DNA of 64,000 nucleotides from JAPLIS01 sp963719415. Its GTDB lineage: Bacteria > Babelota > Babeliae > Babelales > Vermiphilaceae. Positions 54,313 to 62,989 of this stretch are shown one piece after another; position 1 is the stretch's first letter; every line of letters starts with the position of its first letter. Position numbers and translations under genes: made by a program. Location: positions 992,001 through 1,056,000 of the forward strand of contig OY970383.1 of assembly GCA_963719415.1 (NCBI GenBank), read 5' to 3'. The notes below the pieces were generated by a model, which was not told the origin of the DNA, did not search any database, and saw nothing but the letters and a program-made list of their open reading frames with translations.

Positions 54313-55525
54313 ACAGGACTCATGCGAACCAATAAATAAGCTGATTTATGCTTGGTTTTTTTAAAAAACAACAGAGCTTGACTCTGATTTATAGTTGGAT
54401 TTTAAAATTGAAACTTTTTTTAACTTGATTTTTTAAATAAAAAAACGATCCTGAATTTGTTGTCAAAGCTAAATGAAACAAAAAAAAGGATCGTTTTATG
54501 AATATTAATATTCAAAAATATAGTCTAGCACTTGTAACAACTTTTGAAAAGCAAAAAAATTCTTCGGCAATGGCTAGGGAAATTGGCGTTCATCAAAGTA
54601 CTACGAGTCGATTTTTAGATAAAATTAATCTTGATGATATCAAACTTGAACCGATGGTTAAATGTTTATTTGGTAACAAAAAATTAACTTTTATTCTCGA
54701 CGAAACTGTTCTCATTAGGCTTTATTCTGAAAACACAGAGGGCATTAGTTCTATGGTTGACCATTCGACAAAAAGCTTTGCTAATGGCTGCAAAATTGTA
54801 TTAGGTGGATTAACAGATGGCTCGTTTTTTTTGCCTATATATGTTGAGCAATGGATCGCACAGTTTATCCTGGGAAATGCATACCAAAAGATGATCGATA
54901 TCGCAAAAAAATTAATTTTAAAAGTGATGAGTTTAAATTTAAACATTGAAGCTGTTGTAATGGATGGCCTTTATTTTTCTAAAGAATTTTTGCATTGGTT
55001 ATATGAAAAAAAAATAAACTTCGTTATCAAAGCAAAAACAACGACAAGTGTTTATTTTAAGGGAAACAAAATGCAGTTGAAAAATTGCAGTGCGTTGAGA
55101 TTAAATAGTAATCAAAACGCTAAAACAATTGCTGCTGATTGGGATGGCAAACAATGGAATTTCACTGCTGTGCGCAGGAATGGAAAGCGTTGGCCCTAAG
55201 ACTATTTATTTAATTTCAAATTTTGTAGCCAAATCAAAAAAGTATGCAAAAATTTATAATTCTCGCTGGACAATTGAAAAATGTTTTAGATCAGCAAAAC
55301 AATCTCTTGGATTAAAAAGCTCTTGTTCCCAATTTGCACGTATTTATCTTAATCATATTAAATGTGTTTTTTATGCATATGCGCTCATGCAGTTTGTAAT
55401 GAAAAAATTTAAGCTTAAATCGACAGAAGAGACAATAAGAAAGACTCAAGCCTTAAAAAAGAGGTATGGCTTCAAAGAAACCGTCGGGAAAATCAGCTTT
55501 GTAGAGAATTACGCATGAGTCCTGT
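54313..55525 (+). mobile_element. IS4-type insertion sequence (1213 bp)
   Basis: Bounded by exact 14-bp inverted repeats, ACAGGACTCATGCG (54313-54326) and its complement (55512-55525). It encodes an IS4-family transposase split by a frameshift. No clear target duplication is seen. It lies six bases from the end of repeat B. Confidence 0.88.
54498..55518 (+). pseudogene. IS4-family transposase, frameshifted
   Basis: The first part, 54498-55199 (233 residues), starts with an HTH-like segment (AMAREIGVHQSTTSRFLDKI) and has catalytic LDETV and VVMDGLYFS Asp residues. At about 55186 the frame breaks: NGKRWP and stop in one frame, but VGPKTIYLISNF in the next. The second part to 55518 holds the IS4 signature YNSRWTIEKCFRSAKQSLG, with the Y-R-E-K pattern and catalytic Glu. 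A one-base change would join the two parts into about 340 residues. No obvious slippery sequence is present, so mutation is more likely than programmed frameshifting. Confidence 0.85.
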
Positions 55526-55529
55526 GCGA

Positions 55530-55624
55530 TAGGTAAATTCGCTAAAAAAGCAGAAGAGATTCTAGAAGCTCATATCCGTGAAAGAAAAAAACGAAAATTA
55601 AATAGAGAAGAAGAATCGTTGTAA
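55530..55624 (+). pseudogene. C-terminal remnant of an interrupted gene
   Basis: Directly beyond the IS4 end a frame reads GKFAKKAEEILEAHIRERKK and RKLNREEESL before TAA at 55622. It has no start codon and resembles the tail of the 52972-54108 protein (KSAHEIIEIGRRERI), so it may be the end of a related gene cut by the IS. Confidence 0.4.
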
Positions 55625-55700
55625 TTAACGTGAGCTCGACGTAAGAAGGTTGTAAAATAGTTTGAATACTCGTGTGTTTTACAGCGCACTAAAACTTTCT

Positions 55701-55796
55701 CTGTGTGGCCCCAATTCGGGGTCCTGCCGGCTATTCTGGGGTCCCCGGACGCAAGATCGGGGTATTGGCATAGGTGGGTAAAGAGGGGCCACACAG
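55701..55796. mobile_element. GC-rich 96-bp inverted-repeat element
   Basis: Exact 12-bp terminal inverted repeats (CTGTGTGGCCCC and GGGGCCACACAG) bound a segment far richer in G and C than its surroundings, with internal palindromic pieces such as CCCCAATTCGGGG and GGTCCCCGGAC. No coding potential is credible. It is probably a foreign intergenic repeat or MITE. Confidence 0.6.
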
Positions 55797-55936
55797 GATT
55801 ATACCTGCTTTACAGGAACATTTAATTTACAAAAAAAGCTTTAAAATACTGATCGTTTAAACCGATCTGACGTTATAATGAGCAAAGTGATATTTTAAAT
55901 TAAGCCATTGAATAATTAAGCGTTTAAATTTGAGTG

Positions 55937-57166
55937 CTATTGAATAACACATTCTTTAGGTTTTCGATGTGCACCTGACCGTCTATTTTTTTTTGATTTT
56001 AATTGTGTAGGTTTTTCTTCAGCGGTTACTAATTCTTTTAACATTTCTTCTTCTGGTCCGGGAACGATGAATTCTTTCTCTAATTTTGCAAAAGAACATA
56101 AACTTTCCTGATCGAGTATTTGTAAAGAGGTAAAACAATCAGGTTTTTTGCATGTTGATGTTTTATCAACAGCGATATGGAGACGTCCATATTCATCTAT
56201 ACCTGGTACAGAATCAACTAATTCCCAAGGATACTTATAACGAGTTTTTTGATCATTTATGTTTAGTCGATGAATGCTTACCGGAGCTCTGAGGCCTTCC
56301 GGAGTCTGAAATAGTATGTTTCTTTTTTGTACTTTGGTTTGTAAATATTCAAAAATAATATTTTGTATTTCTAATGGAAGTCCTGTGTGATTAATGCGGG
56401 CAACTATAGCATCTAGACGAGTTTTGCGGTTAACCGGTATTGTTGTTTGCTCTGTTTGAGCAGAAGGTGACGTTAATAATAATGGGGTTGGTGCACAACA
56501 TTGTTCTGGAAATATTTTTTTAACAAAATCTGCATCATTCCATCTTGCGTGAGTCGATGTTGCATTTTTTTGATCTTTTGGCGGTTCAAGCATTTTTTGT
56601 TTACGTTTTGTAAGTACTTCTATTATTGCCTTTTCAGCTCCTTCAATTAAAAAACGTTCAATGTCGATATTATCGGTATTAGGCAGACGACAGGACAGTA
56701 ACGGTTCTTCTTCGCCGGGTACTAACCATGCTCCAGGGTGTTCTGGATTAAAAGCAAAATCAATTTTATTTTCTTCTGTTGCAGGTGCGCTAGGAATAAC
56801 GCCATTACTGAGAACATATTGCTTTGAGTTATAATCGTGTCCCATAATCATTATTATCTCTTCTTGGGAGATATTGATTTTTTTTATAACTCTTATTATA
56901 TCAGAATCGGGAAGCTTATATTCCCTTCTTTCAATGCCATTAATGAGCGCTTTAAACCCAAAACAGAGTATGGGTGTTTTAAGATAATCAAAAATAATTT
57001 TTTGAGCTTCGAGAGATATATGGTTTCCCGTTACTAGATGAACAATGGCTCTTAGAAAAGTAAAGTCTTTTTCTTTTGGTGGGTAAGAATCTTGTGCGGC
57101 ATAAGAAGAAATAAAAGCTGTTAATATAACGGTTAAAAAGCTAAATATTACTCTATTTTTTTTCAT
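55937..57166 (-). CDS. Secreted protein with two F-box-like motifs
   Basis: A 409-residue protein with a signal peptide (VIFSFLTVILTAFISSYA) and a GGAG ribosome-binding site. Two similar helical motifs appear: NHISLEAQKIIFDYLKT near residues 49-65 and NHTGLPLEIQNIIFEYLQTK near 258-277. Each has the L-x-x-E-(I/A)-Q-x-I-I-F-x-Y-L pattern, like the first helices of eukaryotic F-box or the related Dependentiae repeats. The two motifs each precede about 190 residues, suggesting an internal duplication. The tail is Lys/Arg-rich. If delivered to a host it might engage ubiquitin-ligase components; this is inference from short motifs only. Confidence 0.6.
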   Translation of the reverse strand: MKKNRVIFSFLTVILTAFISSYAAQDSYPPKEKDFTFLRAIVHLVTGNHISLEAQKIIFDYLKTPILCFGFKALINGIERREYKLPDSDIIRVIKKINISQEEIIMIMGHDYNSKQYVLSNGVIPSAPATEENKIDFAFNPEHPGAWLVPGEEEPLLSCRLPNTDNIDIERFLIEGAEKAIIEVLTKRKQKMLEPPKDQKNATSTHARWNDADFVKKIFPEQCCAPTPLLLTSPSAQTEQTTIPVNRKTRLDAIVARINHTGLPLEIQNIIFEYLQTKVQKRNILFQTPEGLRAPVSIHRLNINDQKTRYKYPWELVDSVPGIDEYGRLHIAVDKTSTCKKPDCFTSLQILDQESLCSFAKLEKEFIVPGPEEEMLKELVTAEEKPTQLKSKKNRRSGAHRKPKECVIQ

Positions 57167-57478
57167 TATTTCACTCCAGGTCTTTTTTTAAACTATTGTC
57201 ATTATTAGGCACTAGAATCTTATTATACTCGTTTTATCAGATAGAGATCAAAAAATAAGTCTAAAAGATCGAGGGATATGCGATTAATCTTAATTAATCT
57301 CCGAAGGGGATATCTGTTTTGAGTCTATTCCGTGTTTTTTATGGGGCTTTTGGGCATTTGCCAACCCCTTTTTTTAGAGGTAAACTGAATTTATATGGGA
57401 TTTTGAAATTATTTTTTTATTTAATAGATTTAAATAAAGTAAAATAGAATAACTTTAACCTTGAAAAGGGGGATTTGT
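57167..57478. other. Divergent intergenic region with a terminator-like hairpin
   Basis: About 310 bases between divergent genes. A GGGG ... CCCC hairpin with an inner TTGGGCA/TGCCAA stem followed by seven T (57342-57375) looks like a plus-strand terminator, although no plus-strand gene precedes it, so a small RNA is possible but unproven. Confidence 0.35.
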
Positions 57479-58297
57479 ATGAAATTAGGTAAATTGTATA
57501 AGATTTTTGTTGTTTCTATGGCTATGGTCTTGGGGACCAATAATGCGACTATTTTAGGAGCCCAAGAGCTTATTTTGCCCGTTCAAGAGCTTATAGCATC
57601 GATAACGCCTGAAAATACGGCTATTCTTTTTGATATCCATGATGTTATCATGCAAAAGTTTATTGGACCTATGCTACGAGCAGCAGCTTCTTTTCCGAGA
57701 AAATGTGAAATGGTAAGAGGGGTTAGTAGAGAGCTATTGGCAGCATTGTATCAATTAAGAAAACAGAAAAATGTAACTGGTGAACTATTTGCAAATGTTG
57801 CTTTGCAACACAATAACGAAGCATTATCAGAGTTTATTATTATGCTTGCTAACGTTCAATCTCCAATAGAAGGTACGGTAGAAATTATTAAAAAATTGAA
57901 AGCTCGTGGTTTTAGAATATATGTAGCATCTAATATAGGGCCAAGGTGCTTTGCTCAGTTGCAAAAAATGAATCCAGAACTATTTAATAGGGATATTTTT
58001 GAACTTGAATTTTCGCAAGTAGCAAGTTATGAACCAGGGAAAGTGATATGCAAGCCAGATTTACTTTTTTTTGAGAAAGCAAAAAATAAAATCATACGTC
58101 ACTGGCTAAACTCAGACAGTAAGCTGGGCTTAGGTAAACATAGTGTAGGCAAAGAGAAAGAGTTAAATATGCTTTTTATAGACGACAGTAAAAAAAATAT
58201 TGATGCAGCTATCAAAGCAGGGTTATACGCGATACACTTTAAAAATGCAGCTCAGCTTGAAGAGTCGCTTAAGCAACAGTTTCAAATAGATCTATAA
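57479..58297 (+). CDS. Exported HAD-like hydrolase, variant motif I (paralog 1)
   Basis: ATG 57479 follows AAGGGGG; the frame opens 18 bases earlier at TTG. A signal peptide (FVVSMAMVLGTNNATILGAQ) precedes a HAD domain of about 240 residues. Motif I reads ILFDIHDVI, with His where the second Asp of DxD is expected; motif II YVASNIGP; motif III region VICKPDLLFF with Lys; motif IV MLFIDDSKKNID. A 60-residue helical cap lies between I and II. The first Asp, Ser, Lys and the Asp pair are all kept. It is 21 bases upstream of a second paralog. Substrate unknown; export of a HAD enzyme is unusual. Confidence 0.78.
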   Translation: MKLGKLYKIFVVSMAMVLGTNNATILGAQELILPVQELIASITPENTAILFDIHDVIMQKFIGPMLRAAASFPRKCEMVRGVSRELLAALYQLRKQKNVTGELFANVALQHNNEALSEFIIMLANVQSPIEGTVEIIKKLKARGFRIYVASNIGPRCFAQLQKMNPELFNRDIFELEFSQVASYEPGKVICKPDLLFFEKAKNKIIRHWLNSDSKLGLGKHSVGKEKELNMLFIDDSKKNIDAAIKAGLYAIHFKNAAQLEESLKQQFQIDL

Positions 58298-58318
58298 GTC
58301 TTAAAAAATGGAGATTAT

Positions 58319-59188
58319 ATGGTATTAGATTTTTGGTATAAGAAATGGTATAAAAAATTTGCTTTTTGTTTAAGTATGAGTTTGGGTATTTCGTTACCTA
58401 TATTAGAAGCATCTAGTGCAAAAGTTAGTAATGTAAAAGCTAGTAGGGCACACGTTAATAGTACACAAATTAATAGCCTACAGGGCTCTATCGGGCAGAG
58501 AAAACATGCACGATTTTTCCTAACAAAAGAGCCTATCACCAATAAAAACACTGTTTTTTTATGGGATATTCATAAAGTTCTCGTAGGAAGAAGTTCATTT
58601 GTTGAAGAATTAAGAAAACGTAAAAATAGGTGGGCCATATTTAAGAAAACAAAACATACATCAGCTTATGTATGGAAAGCGCTTTGCATGAAATTGTTTT
58701 CACATAAATCAGGTGAGGCATATGCGCGACTTGCCATTAAGCATGAGAATAAAGAATTGGCTGAATTAATTAAATCGGTTTTTGCTACCATCGAAAAGCC
58801 TATGACATTTACGGTAAATATTCTCCAGGAGTTAAAACGAAGAGGATATACCCATTATATTGGATCAAATATTGGACCTGAATTTTTTATTGATCTTCAA
58901 AAGCGAATGTCTGACATTTTTAATGACGATTTATTTAATCTAACAGGATCACAGTTTGCTGTTTACGACAATGGAAGAGAGTTATGTAAGCCGAGTATTT
59001 TATTTTTCCAAGAATTTATTGATAAAAATAATATAGATCTTACAAAAACGCATGTCATCTTCATTGACGATAAAGAGGAAAATGTAAAAGCTGCAAGAAA
59101 AATTGGTTTTATAGGAATTCATTATAAAAATCATATGCAATTACGTCAGGAATTACGCAAGCTCCAGTCAAATTTAGTATATGCTTGA
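58319..59188 (+). CDS. Exported HAD-like hydrolase, variant motif I (paralog 2)
   Basis: Tandem paralog of the preceding gene, 289 residues, with an N-terminal hydrophobic signal (FAFCLSMSLGISLPILEASS) and an ATGGAGATT ribosome-binding site. Motif I reads FLWDIHKVLV, again D-x-H rather than D-x-D; motif II YIGSNIGP; motif III LCKPSILFF; motif IV VIFIDDKEENV. The cap region differs most from paralog 1. Shared D-x-H in both copies shows it is a family trait, not a sequencing error. Confidence 0.78.
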   Translation: MVLDFWYKKWYKKFAFCLSMSLGISLPILEASSAKVSNVKASRAHVNSTQINSLQGSIGQRKHARFFLTKEPITNKNTVFLWDIHKVLVGRSSFVEELRKRKNRWAIFKKTKHTSAYVWKALCMKLFSHKSGEAYARLAIKHENKELAELIKSVFATIEKPMTFTVNILQELKRRGYTHYIGSNIGPEFFIDLQKRMSDIFNDDLFNLTGSQFAVYDNGRELCKPSILFFQEFIDKNNIDLTKTHVIFIDDKEENVKAARKIGFIGIHYKNHMQLRQELRKLQSNLVYA

Positions 59189-59258
59189 TATATTTCATAC
59201 AAGAACTGATAATATTTTGAGCGATTGCTTGGAGCCCGATTTTTTTAAATTTTTATGT

Positions 59259-60410
59259 CTATTGGATGCAACAGGTAGTTGATGAATTTTCTTTTTGTTC
59301 CGGTTGATCCAGCTTTTTTTCTTTTTTCTTTTCAAACCACATCGGTTGTGGGATTGGGCAGAATTTTTTATGAGTGCTGTATTCTTTACGAAGTGCTTGA
59401 TTTTGAGCTTGAAAAATCTCTAACTCCGATTTATATGGTGAAACAAGAAAACTTGCAATATGAGTTTGCATGTTTGTAGGCAATAGGTTACCCGTGCTTT
59501 GAATAATTTTTTTGGAAAAGATTTTAAAAGCTAATTTGTCGCATGTATATTCTTTGATATATGGTTTTAAGAAAGACATAGGTAATGGGCGAATATAGTG
59601 TAGTGCTTTTTCAATTTCTTTTGGAGTATGGTCATTAACATAGGTAAGAATATTAAAAGCAATGCTACAATTTTTAATGACTCTTTCAAGATCATATTGT
59701 TTATTTAATTTCGGTTTAAAAGGCCACTGAGATTCAAAAAGACTATTATATGTTTTTGCTAGTGTATCAAGTGGACTGTTGCCGTTGTAATCACATTGCA
59801 GAGTTGGAGCTCCACAGATAATAAATGTTTTTATTATTTCATCAAAATTATTTTTTTGGTAACAGTTTTTAATTGTACCCCAGAATCTGTTTGCACCGCA
59901 TAATAGATGCAATAGATTATATCCATTACAGTCCAACACTTTAAAATCGCAGCCGGCATTAGCGAGAGCTTGTATCGAAGCAGACTTATTTGCAAATATA
60001 GCAGCATGTTGAAGAGGTGTTGATGGCAACACTCCTATGGGTATCATTATTTGATATGCTTTATTGTCTCCAGCACCGCTATCAAGGCATTTTAATATAA
60101 GTTTTGTTTCATCGTGATGAATAGCACAAAAAAGATTTGTACTAGTCAGAGCAAAGTCTCTATCGTGTTTTATAAGATTATCGTGATAGAAAAATCTTAT
60201 ATTATTCCACCGAGGACAGAGGCTTCTTTCTTTTTCGGTGAATCGGTCATAATCGTCGTCATTGTCGGCAACATACACAGTATCAAGCGCGGCAGATAAA
60301 GAGATGGTGTTCAGTAACACGTGTATTGCTAAAATATGTATCGTAATAAGAGAGCAAAGACTATAGCTAAAAAACAGGAGCTTGAAATAGGATTTTTTGT
60401 TTATGTGCAT
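59259..60410 (-). CDS. Secreted ankyrin/F-box-like protein, paralog 1
   Basis: The frame opens at 60455 inside the upstream gene, but ATG 60410 is preferred because it starts a signal peptide (YFKLLFFSYSLCSLITIHIL); 383 residues. Ankyrin-type units are visible in TPLQHAAIFANKSASIQALA and CDFKVLDCNGYNLLHLLCGA, and in CDYNGNSPLDTLAKTYN. Near the C-terminus NLLPTNMQTHIASFLVSP has the LPxxxxxxIxSFL form of an F-box-like motif, as in paralog 2. The tail (CPIPQPMWFEKKKEKKLDQP, then QKENSSTTCCIQ) is nearly identical to paralog 2 and ends in a CaaX-like CCIQ. Confidence 0.7.
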   Translation of the reverse strand: MHINKKSYFKLLFFSYSLCSLITIHILAIHVLLNTISLSAALDTVYVADNDDDYDRFTEKERSLCPRWNNIRFFYHDNLIKHDRDFALTSTNLFCAIHHDETKLILKCLDSGAGDNKAYQIMIPIGVLPSTPLQHAAIFANKSASIQALANAGCDFKVLDCNGYNLLHLLCGANRFWGTIKNCYQKNNFDEIIKTFIICGAPTLQCDYNGNSPLDTLAKTYNSLFESQWPFKPKLNKQYDLERVIKNCSIAFNILTYVNDHTPKEIEKALHYIRPLPMSFLKPYIKEYTCDKLAFKIFSKKIIQSTGNLLPTNMQTHIASFLVSPYKSELEIFQAQNQALRKEYSTHKKFCPIPQPMWFEKKKEKKLDQPEQKENSSTTCCIQ

Positions 60411-60441
60411 GTTGTACTTTCGTGGTACTTTATTTGTGTGT

Positions 60442-61161
60442 TTAATATAGGGCAATATTTTTTGAAAGTAAAAAATCCATAGTTATTTCAAATAAATGGT
60501 GATTGTTTTCAAAATCATGTATAAGAATAACAGCTGAGTTAGACTCATAGGCGTTAAAAAATAGTTCTAATTGTTGTCTATATAACGCTGGATTTAGAAT
60601 ATATTTTGACTTATAATCTAGCGTATCCCAATCCCACAAAGAATCGATATACGTATCAAGATTGTCTGAATAGATAGTAGAATTATTAGGTGAATTATTG
60701 TTCAAATCCATGGTTTTATGTTTAGGGAAAGATAGAGTTCGATTTTTATGCGAAAAAATTGTACTAAAATCAAAAGGCGTAAAATTATGAGCTTTTAAAA
60801 ATTGCTGCAGAGCTATTTGATGGGTTCCACCACGATCACCGAATGGAAATCGCATGATTTTCATAGGTCTTTTTATTTTTGCGTTTGCATAACATTGATC
60901 AAGTAAAGCTTCTGTTTTTTTAATTTCATTAAAGCAGTCAGTAAGACTTATGGTTGAAAAATAAGGATGGGAATATGAATGGTTACCGATTAAAAAACCG
61001 TTTTTAATTGCGTATACAATCTGTTCTGGATGCTTTTCTACGAATTCTCCTCGTGCATAAAAAAGAGCTGATATATTCTGTTTTTTTAGAAAATCGACTT
61101 TTTTATGCATGTGTATTGAGGGTGCGTCATCAATTGTTATAAAAATGCTTGTAAGGCTCAT
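60442..61161 (-). CDS. Polysaccharide deacetylase (NodB-like)
   Basis: Carbohydrate esterase family 4 type protein, 239 residues, expected to remove acetyl groups from N-acetylglucosamine polymers such as peptidoglycan or chitin. Seen: FITIDDAPS (residues 7-15; TFDDGP in most homologues, catalytic Asp and metal Asp kept), LIGNHSYSHPYFS with the metal-binding HxxxH, MRFPFGDRGG, and VILIHDFENNHH near the C-terminus with the last catalytic His. No signal peptide was seen, which is unusual for an enzyme acting on a polymer outside the cell. It sits between the two ankyrin/F-box-like paralogs. Confidence 0.87.
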   Translation of the reverse strand: MSLTSIFITIDDAPSIHMHKKVDFLKKQNISALFYARGEFVEKHPEQIVYAIKNGFLIGNHSYSHPYFSTISLTDCFNEIKKTEALLDQCYANAKIKRPMKIMRFPFGDRGGTHQIALQQFLKAHNFTPFDFSTIFSHKNRTLSFPKHKTMDLNNNSPNNSTIYSDNLDTYIDSLWDWDTLDYKSKYILNPALYRQQLELFFNAYESNSAVILIHDFENNHHLFEITMDFLLSKNIALY

Positions 61162-61217
61162 GTTAGTTGTCTGTCTTTTATTTGTTTTCTAGCTTGATTC
61201 TATCTCAGATTTTATGT

Positions 61218-62390
61218 CTATTGGATGCAACAGGTAGTTGATGAATTTTCTTTTTGTTCCGGCTGATCCAGCTTTTTTTCTTTTTTTCTTTCAAACCACA
61301 TTGGTTGTGGGATTGGGCAGAATTTTTTATAAGAGCTGTATTTGTTACGTTGTGCTTGATTTTGATTTCTAACAGCTTTCAACTTCAATTTATCTGGTGA
61401 AATAAGAAAACTGAGAATATGTTCTTGTATTATCTCAGGTAATATTTCACAAGGCCTTCGAAGAATGTTTTTTTTTGGGGTTAACAATAAAAAAGTTTTA
61501 AAAGCCAACATTTCCAGTGTACTACCAATATATGGTTGCAAAGCATGCATAGGCACTGATCGGATATAGCTAAATGCTGTTTTAATTTCTTGTTCGGTGC
61601 TGTCATTAACATACGTAAGAATTTCAACGCCAATAGCACAGTTTTTAGGAGCTCTTTTTGCATTTTCAAGACTATATTTTTTATCTAATTTGGGTTTAAA
61701 AGGCCACGAAGATTCAAAGAGGCCATTATATGTTTTTGCTAGCGTATCTAGGGGGCTATCTCCTTCATAATCACAAAGCAGAGTGGGTACGCCACAGATA
61801 ATAAATTTTTTTATTATTTCATCAAAATTATGTTTTTGGTAACAGTGCTTAATCGTACCCGAGAAACTGTTTGCTCCGCATAATAGATGCAATAGATTAT
61901 AGCCATTACAGTCCAACACTTTAAAATCGCAGCCATAATCAGCGAGAGCTTGTATTGAAGCGGGTTTGTTTGCAAATATGGCAGCATGTTGAAGGGGTGT
62001 CGATGGCAATACTCCTATAGGCGCCATTATTTGATATGCTTTGTTATCTCCAGCACCTTCACCAAGGTATTTTAATATATGTTCTGTCTGATCGTTATGA
62101 ATAGCACAAGCAAGACGCATATTAACTAGAGCAAAGGCCTTATCCTGCTCCATAAGATTACGACGATGGGAACCTTTTACTCTATTCCATTGGGGATAGA
62201 GAGCGTTTTCTCTTTCGGTGAATTTTTCATAATCGTTTTCGTTGTCAGCAACATATACAATATCAAGTGCGGCAAATAGGGGGGTAGTGCTCAGTAACAT
62301 GTGTATTGCTAAAATAGGTATCGCAATAAGAGAGCAAGGGCTGTAGTTGAAAAATAGTAGTTTAAAATAGGATTTTTTGTTTGTTTTCAT
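61218..62390 (-). CDS. Secreted ankyrin/F-box-like protein, paralog 2
   Basis: ATG 62390 lies one base after the stop of the upstream gene (TAATATG), implying translational coupling; 390 residues. Signal peptide (YFKLLFFNYSPCSLIAIPIL). Same organisation as paralog 1: TPLQHAAIFANKPASIQALA, CDFKVLDCNGYNLLHLLCGA, CDYEGDSPLDTLAKTYN, an F-box-like EILPEIIQEHILSFLISP and the shared C-terminal tail ending CCIQ. The two genes share most residues and bracket the deacetylase, so a gene duplication with insertion or rearrangement is likely. Confidence 0.72.
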   Translation of the reverse strand: MKTNKKSYFKLLFFNYSPCSLIAIPILAIHMLLSTTPLFAALDIVYVADNENDYEKFTERENALYPQWNRVKGSHRRNLMEQDKAFALVNMRLACAIHNDQTEHILKYLGEGAGDNKAYQIMAPIGVLPSTPLQHAAIFANKPASIQALADYGCDFKVLDCNGYNLLHLLCGANSFSGTIKHCYQKHNFDEIIKKFIICGVPTLLCDYEGDSPLDTLAKTYNGLFESSWPFKPKLDKKYSLENAKRAPKNCAIGVEILTYVNDSTEQEIKTAFSYIRSVPMHALQPYIGSTLEMLAFKTFLLLTPKKNILRRPCEILPEIIQEHILSFLISPDKLKLKAVRNQNQAQRNKYSSYKKFCPIPQPMWFERKKEKKLDQPEQKENSSTTCCIQ

Positions 62391-62391
62391 A

Positions 62392-62949
62392 TTAAATGCA
62401 CCCACTTGATAATACTGTCCAAGCCGTACCAACAAGTATGACGGTAACAGCGCTGAACCGAAAGGTATATTTAGTCATCCTATTATGGTTATTTTCAATT
62501 GTCTGAAATATGTCATCCCAATTACTTTTTTCAGCAATTAATTGTGCTTGACGCTGTACCAGAACATTTCGCAATGCTTCAGTGGGTCTTACTGAAAATG
62601 TGCTGATGTGATGAACTAGTTGCTTTGGTAGCGGATGATTAAGAGGTAGTTGTTCAGTTATATGCTGAGCATGAAAGTTAAGATTTTCTTGATCAATCAA
62701 ATATATTGATTGATTTAAATCGTGAATTTTTACTGCTAATTCATTAGAGTTACGCTGCTGTTCTTTTTTTGCATGATGCATTCCTGCTTTACAGATTAGT
62801 TTTTGAATTCCTAGGCTTGCTATTCCACCACTGAAAGATGCAGCAGCTACCGTCAAAGTAGCCTGAAGATTGCAATTGTCTTCTGATGGGTGAATTAGTT
62901 GAGTAATAGCTAAAGCAGATAATAATAAATATTTATAGTTAAAAAGCAT
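62392..62949 (-). CDS. Secreted/membrane hypothetical with F-box-like segment
   Basis: A 185-residue product with a signal peptide (YLLLSALAITQLIHPS), a Gly/Ala-rich hydrophobic segment, a long helical region and a C-terminal transmembrane segment (FRFSAVTVILVGTAWTVLSS). NHPLPKQLVHHISTFSVRP resembles the F-box-like motif of its downstream neighbours. It ends directly before the start of the 61218-62390 gene. Function unknown. Confidence 0.6.
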   Translation of the reverse strand: MLFNYKYLLLSALAITQLIHPSEDNCNLQATLTVAAASFSGGIASLGIQKLICKAGMHHAKKEQQRNSNELAVKIHDLNQSIYLIDQENLNFHAQHITEQLPLNHPLPKQLVHHISTFSVRPTEALRNVLVQRQAQLIAEKSNWDDIFQTIENNHNRMTKYTFRFSAVTVILVGTAWTVLSSGCI

Positions 62950-62989
62950 ATAAAATCTCGGGTAATTGTGTCTTTTCAGATTCAGAATG

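Noticed and set aside
55570..55794. Minus-strand frame of 74 codons
   Set aside because: It spans the GC-rich inverted-repeat element and the 3-prime remnant; codon content reflects the palindromes, not protein.
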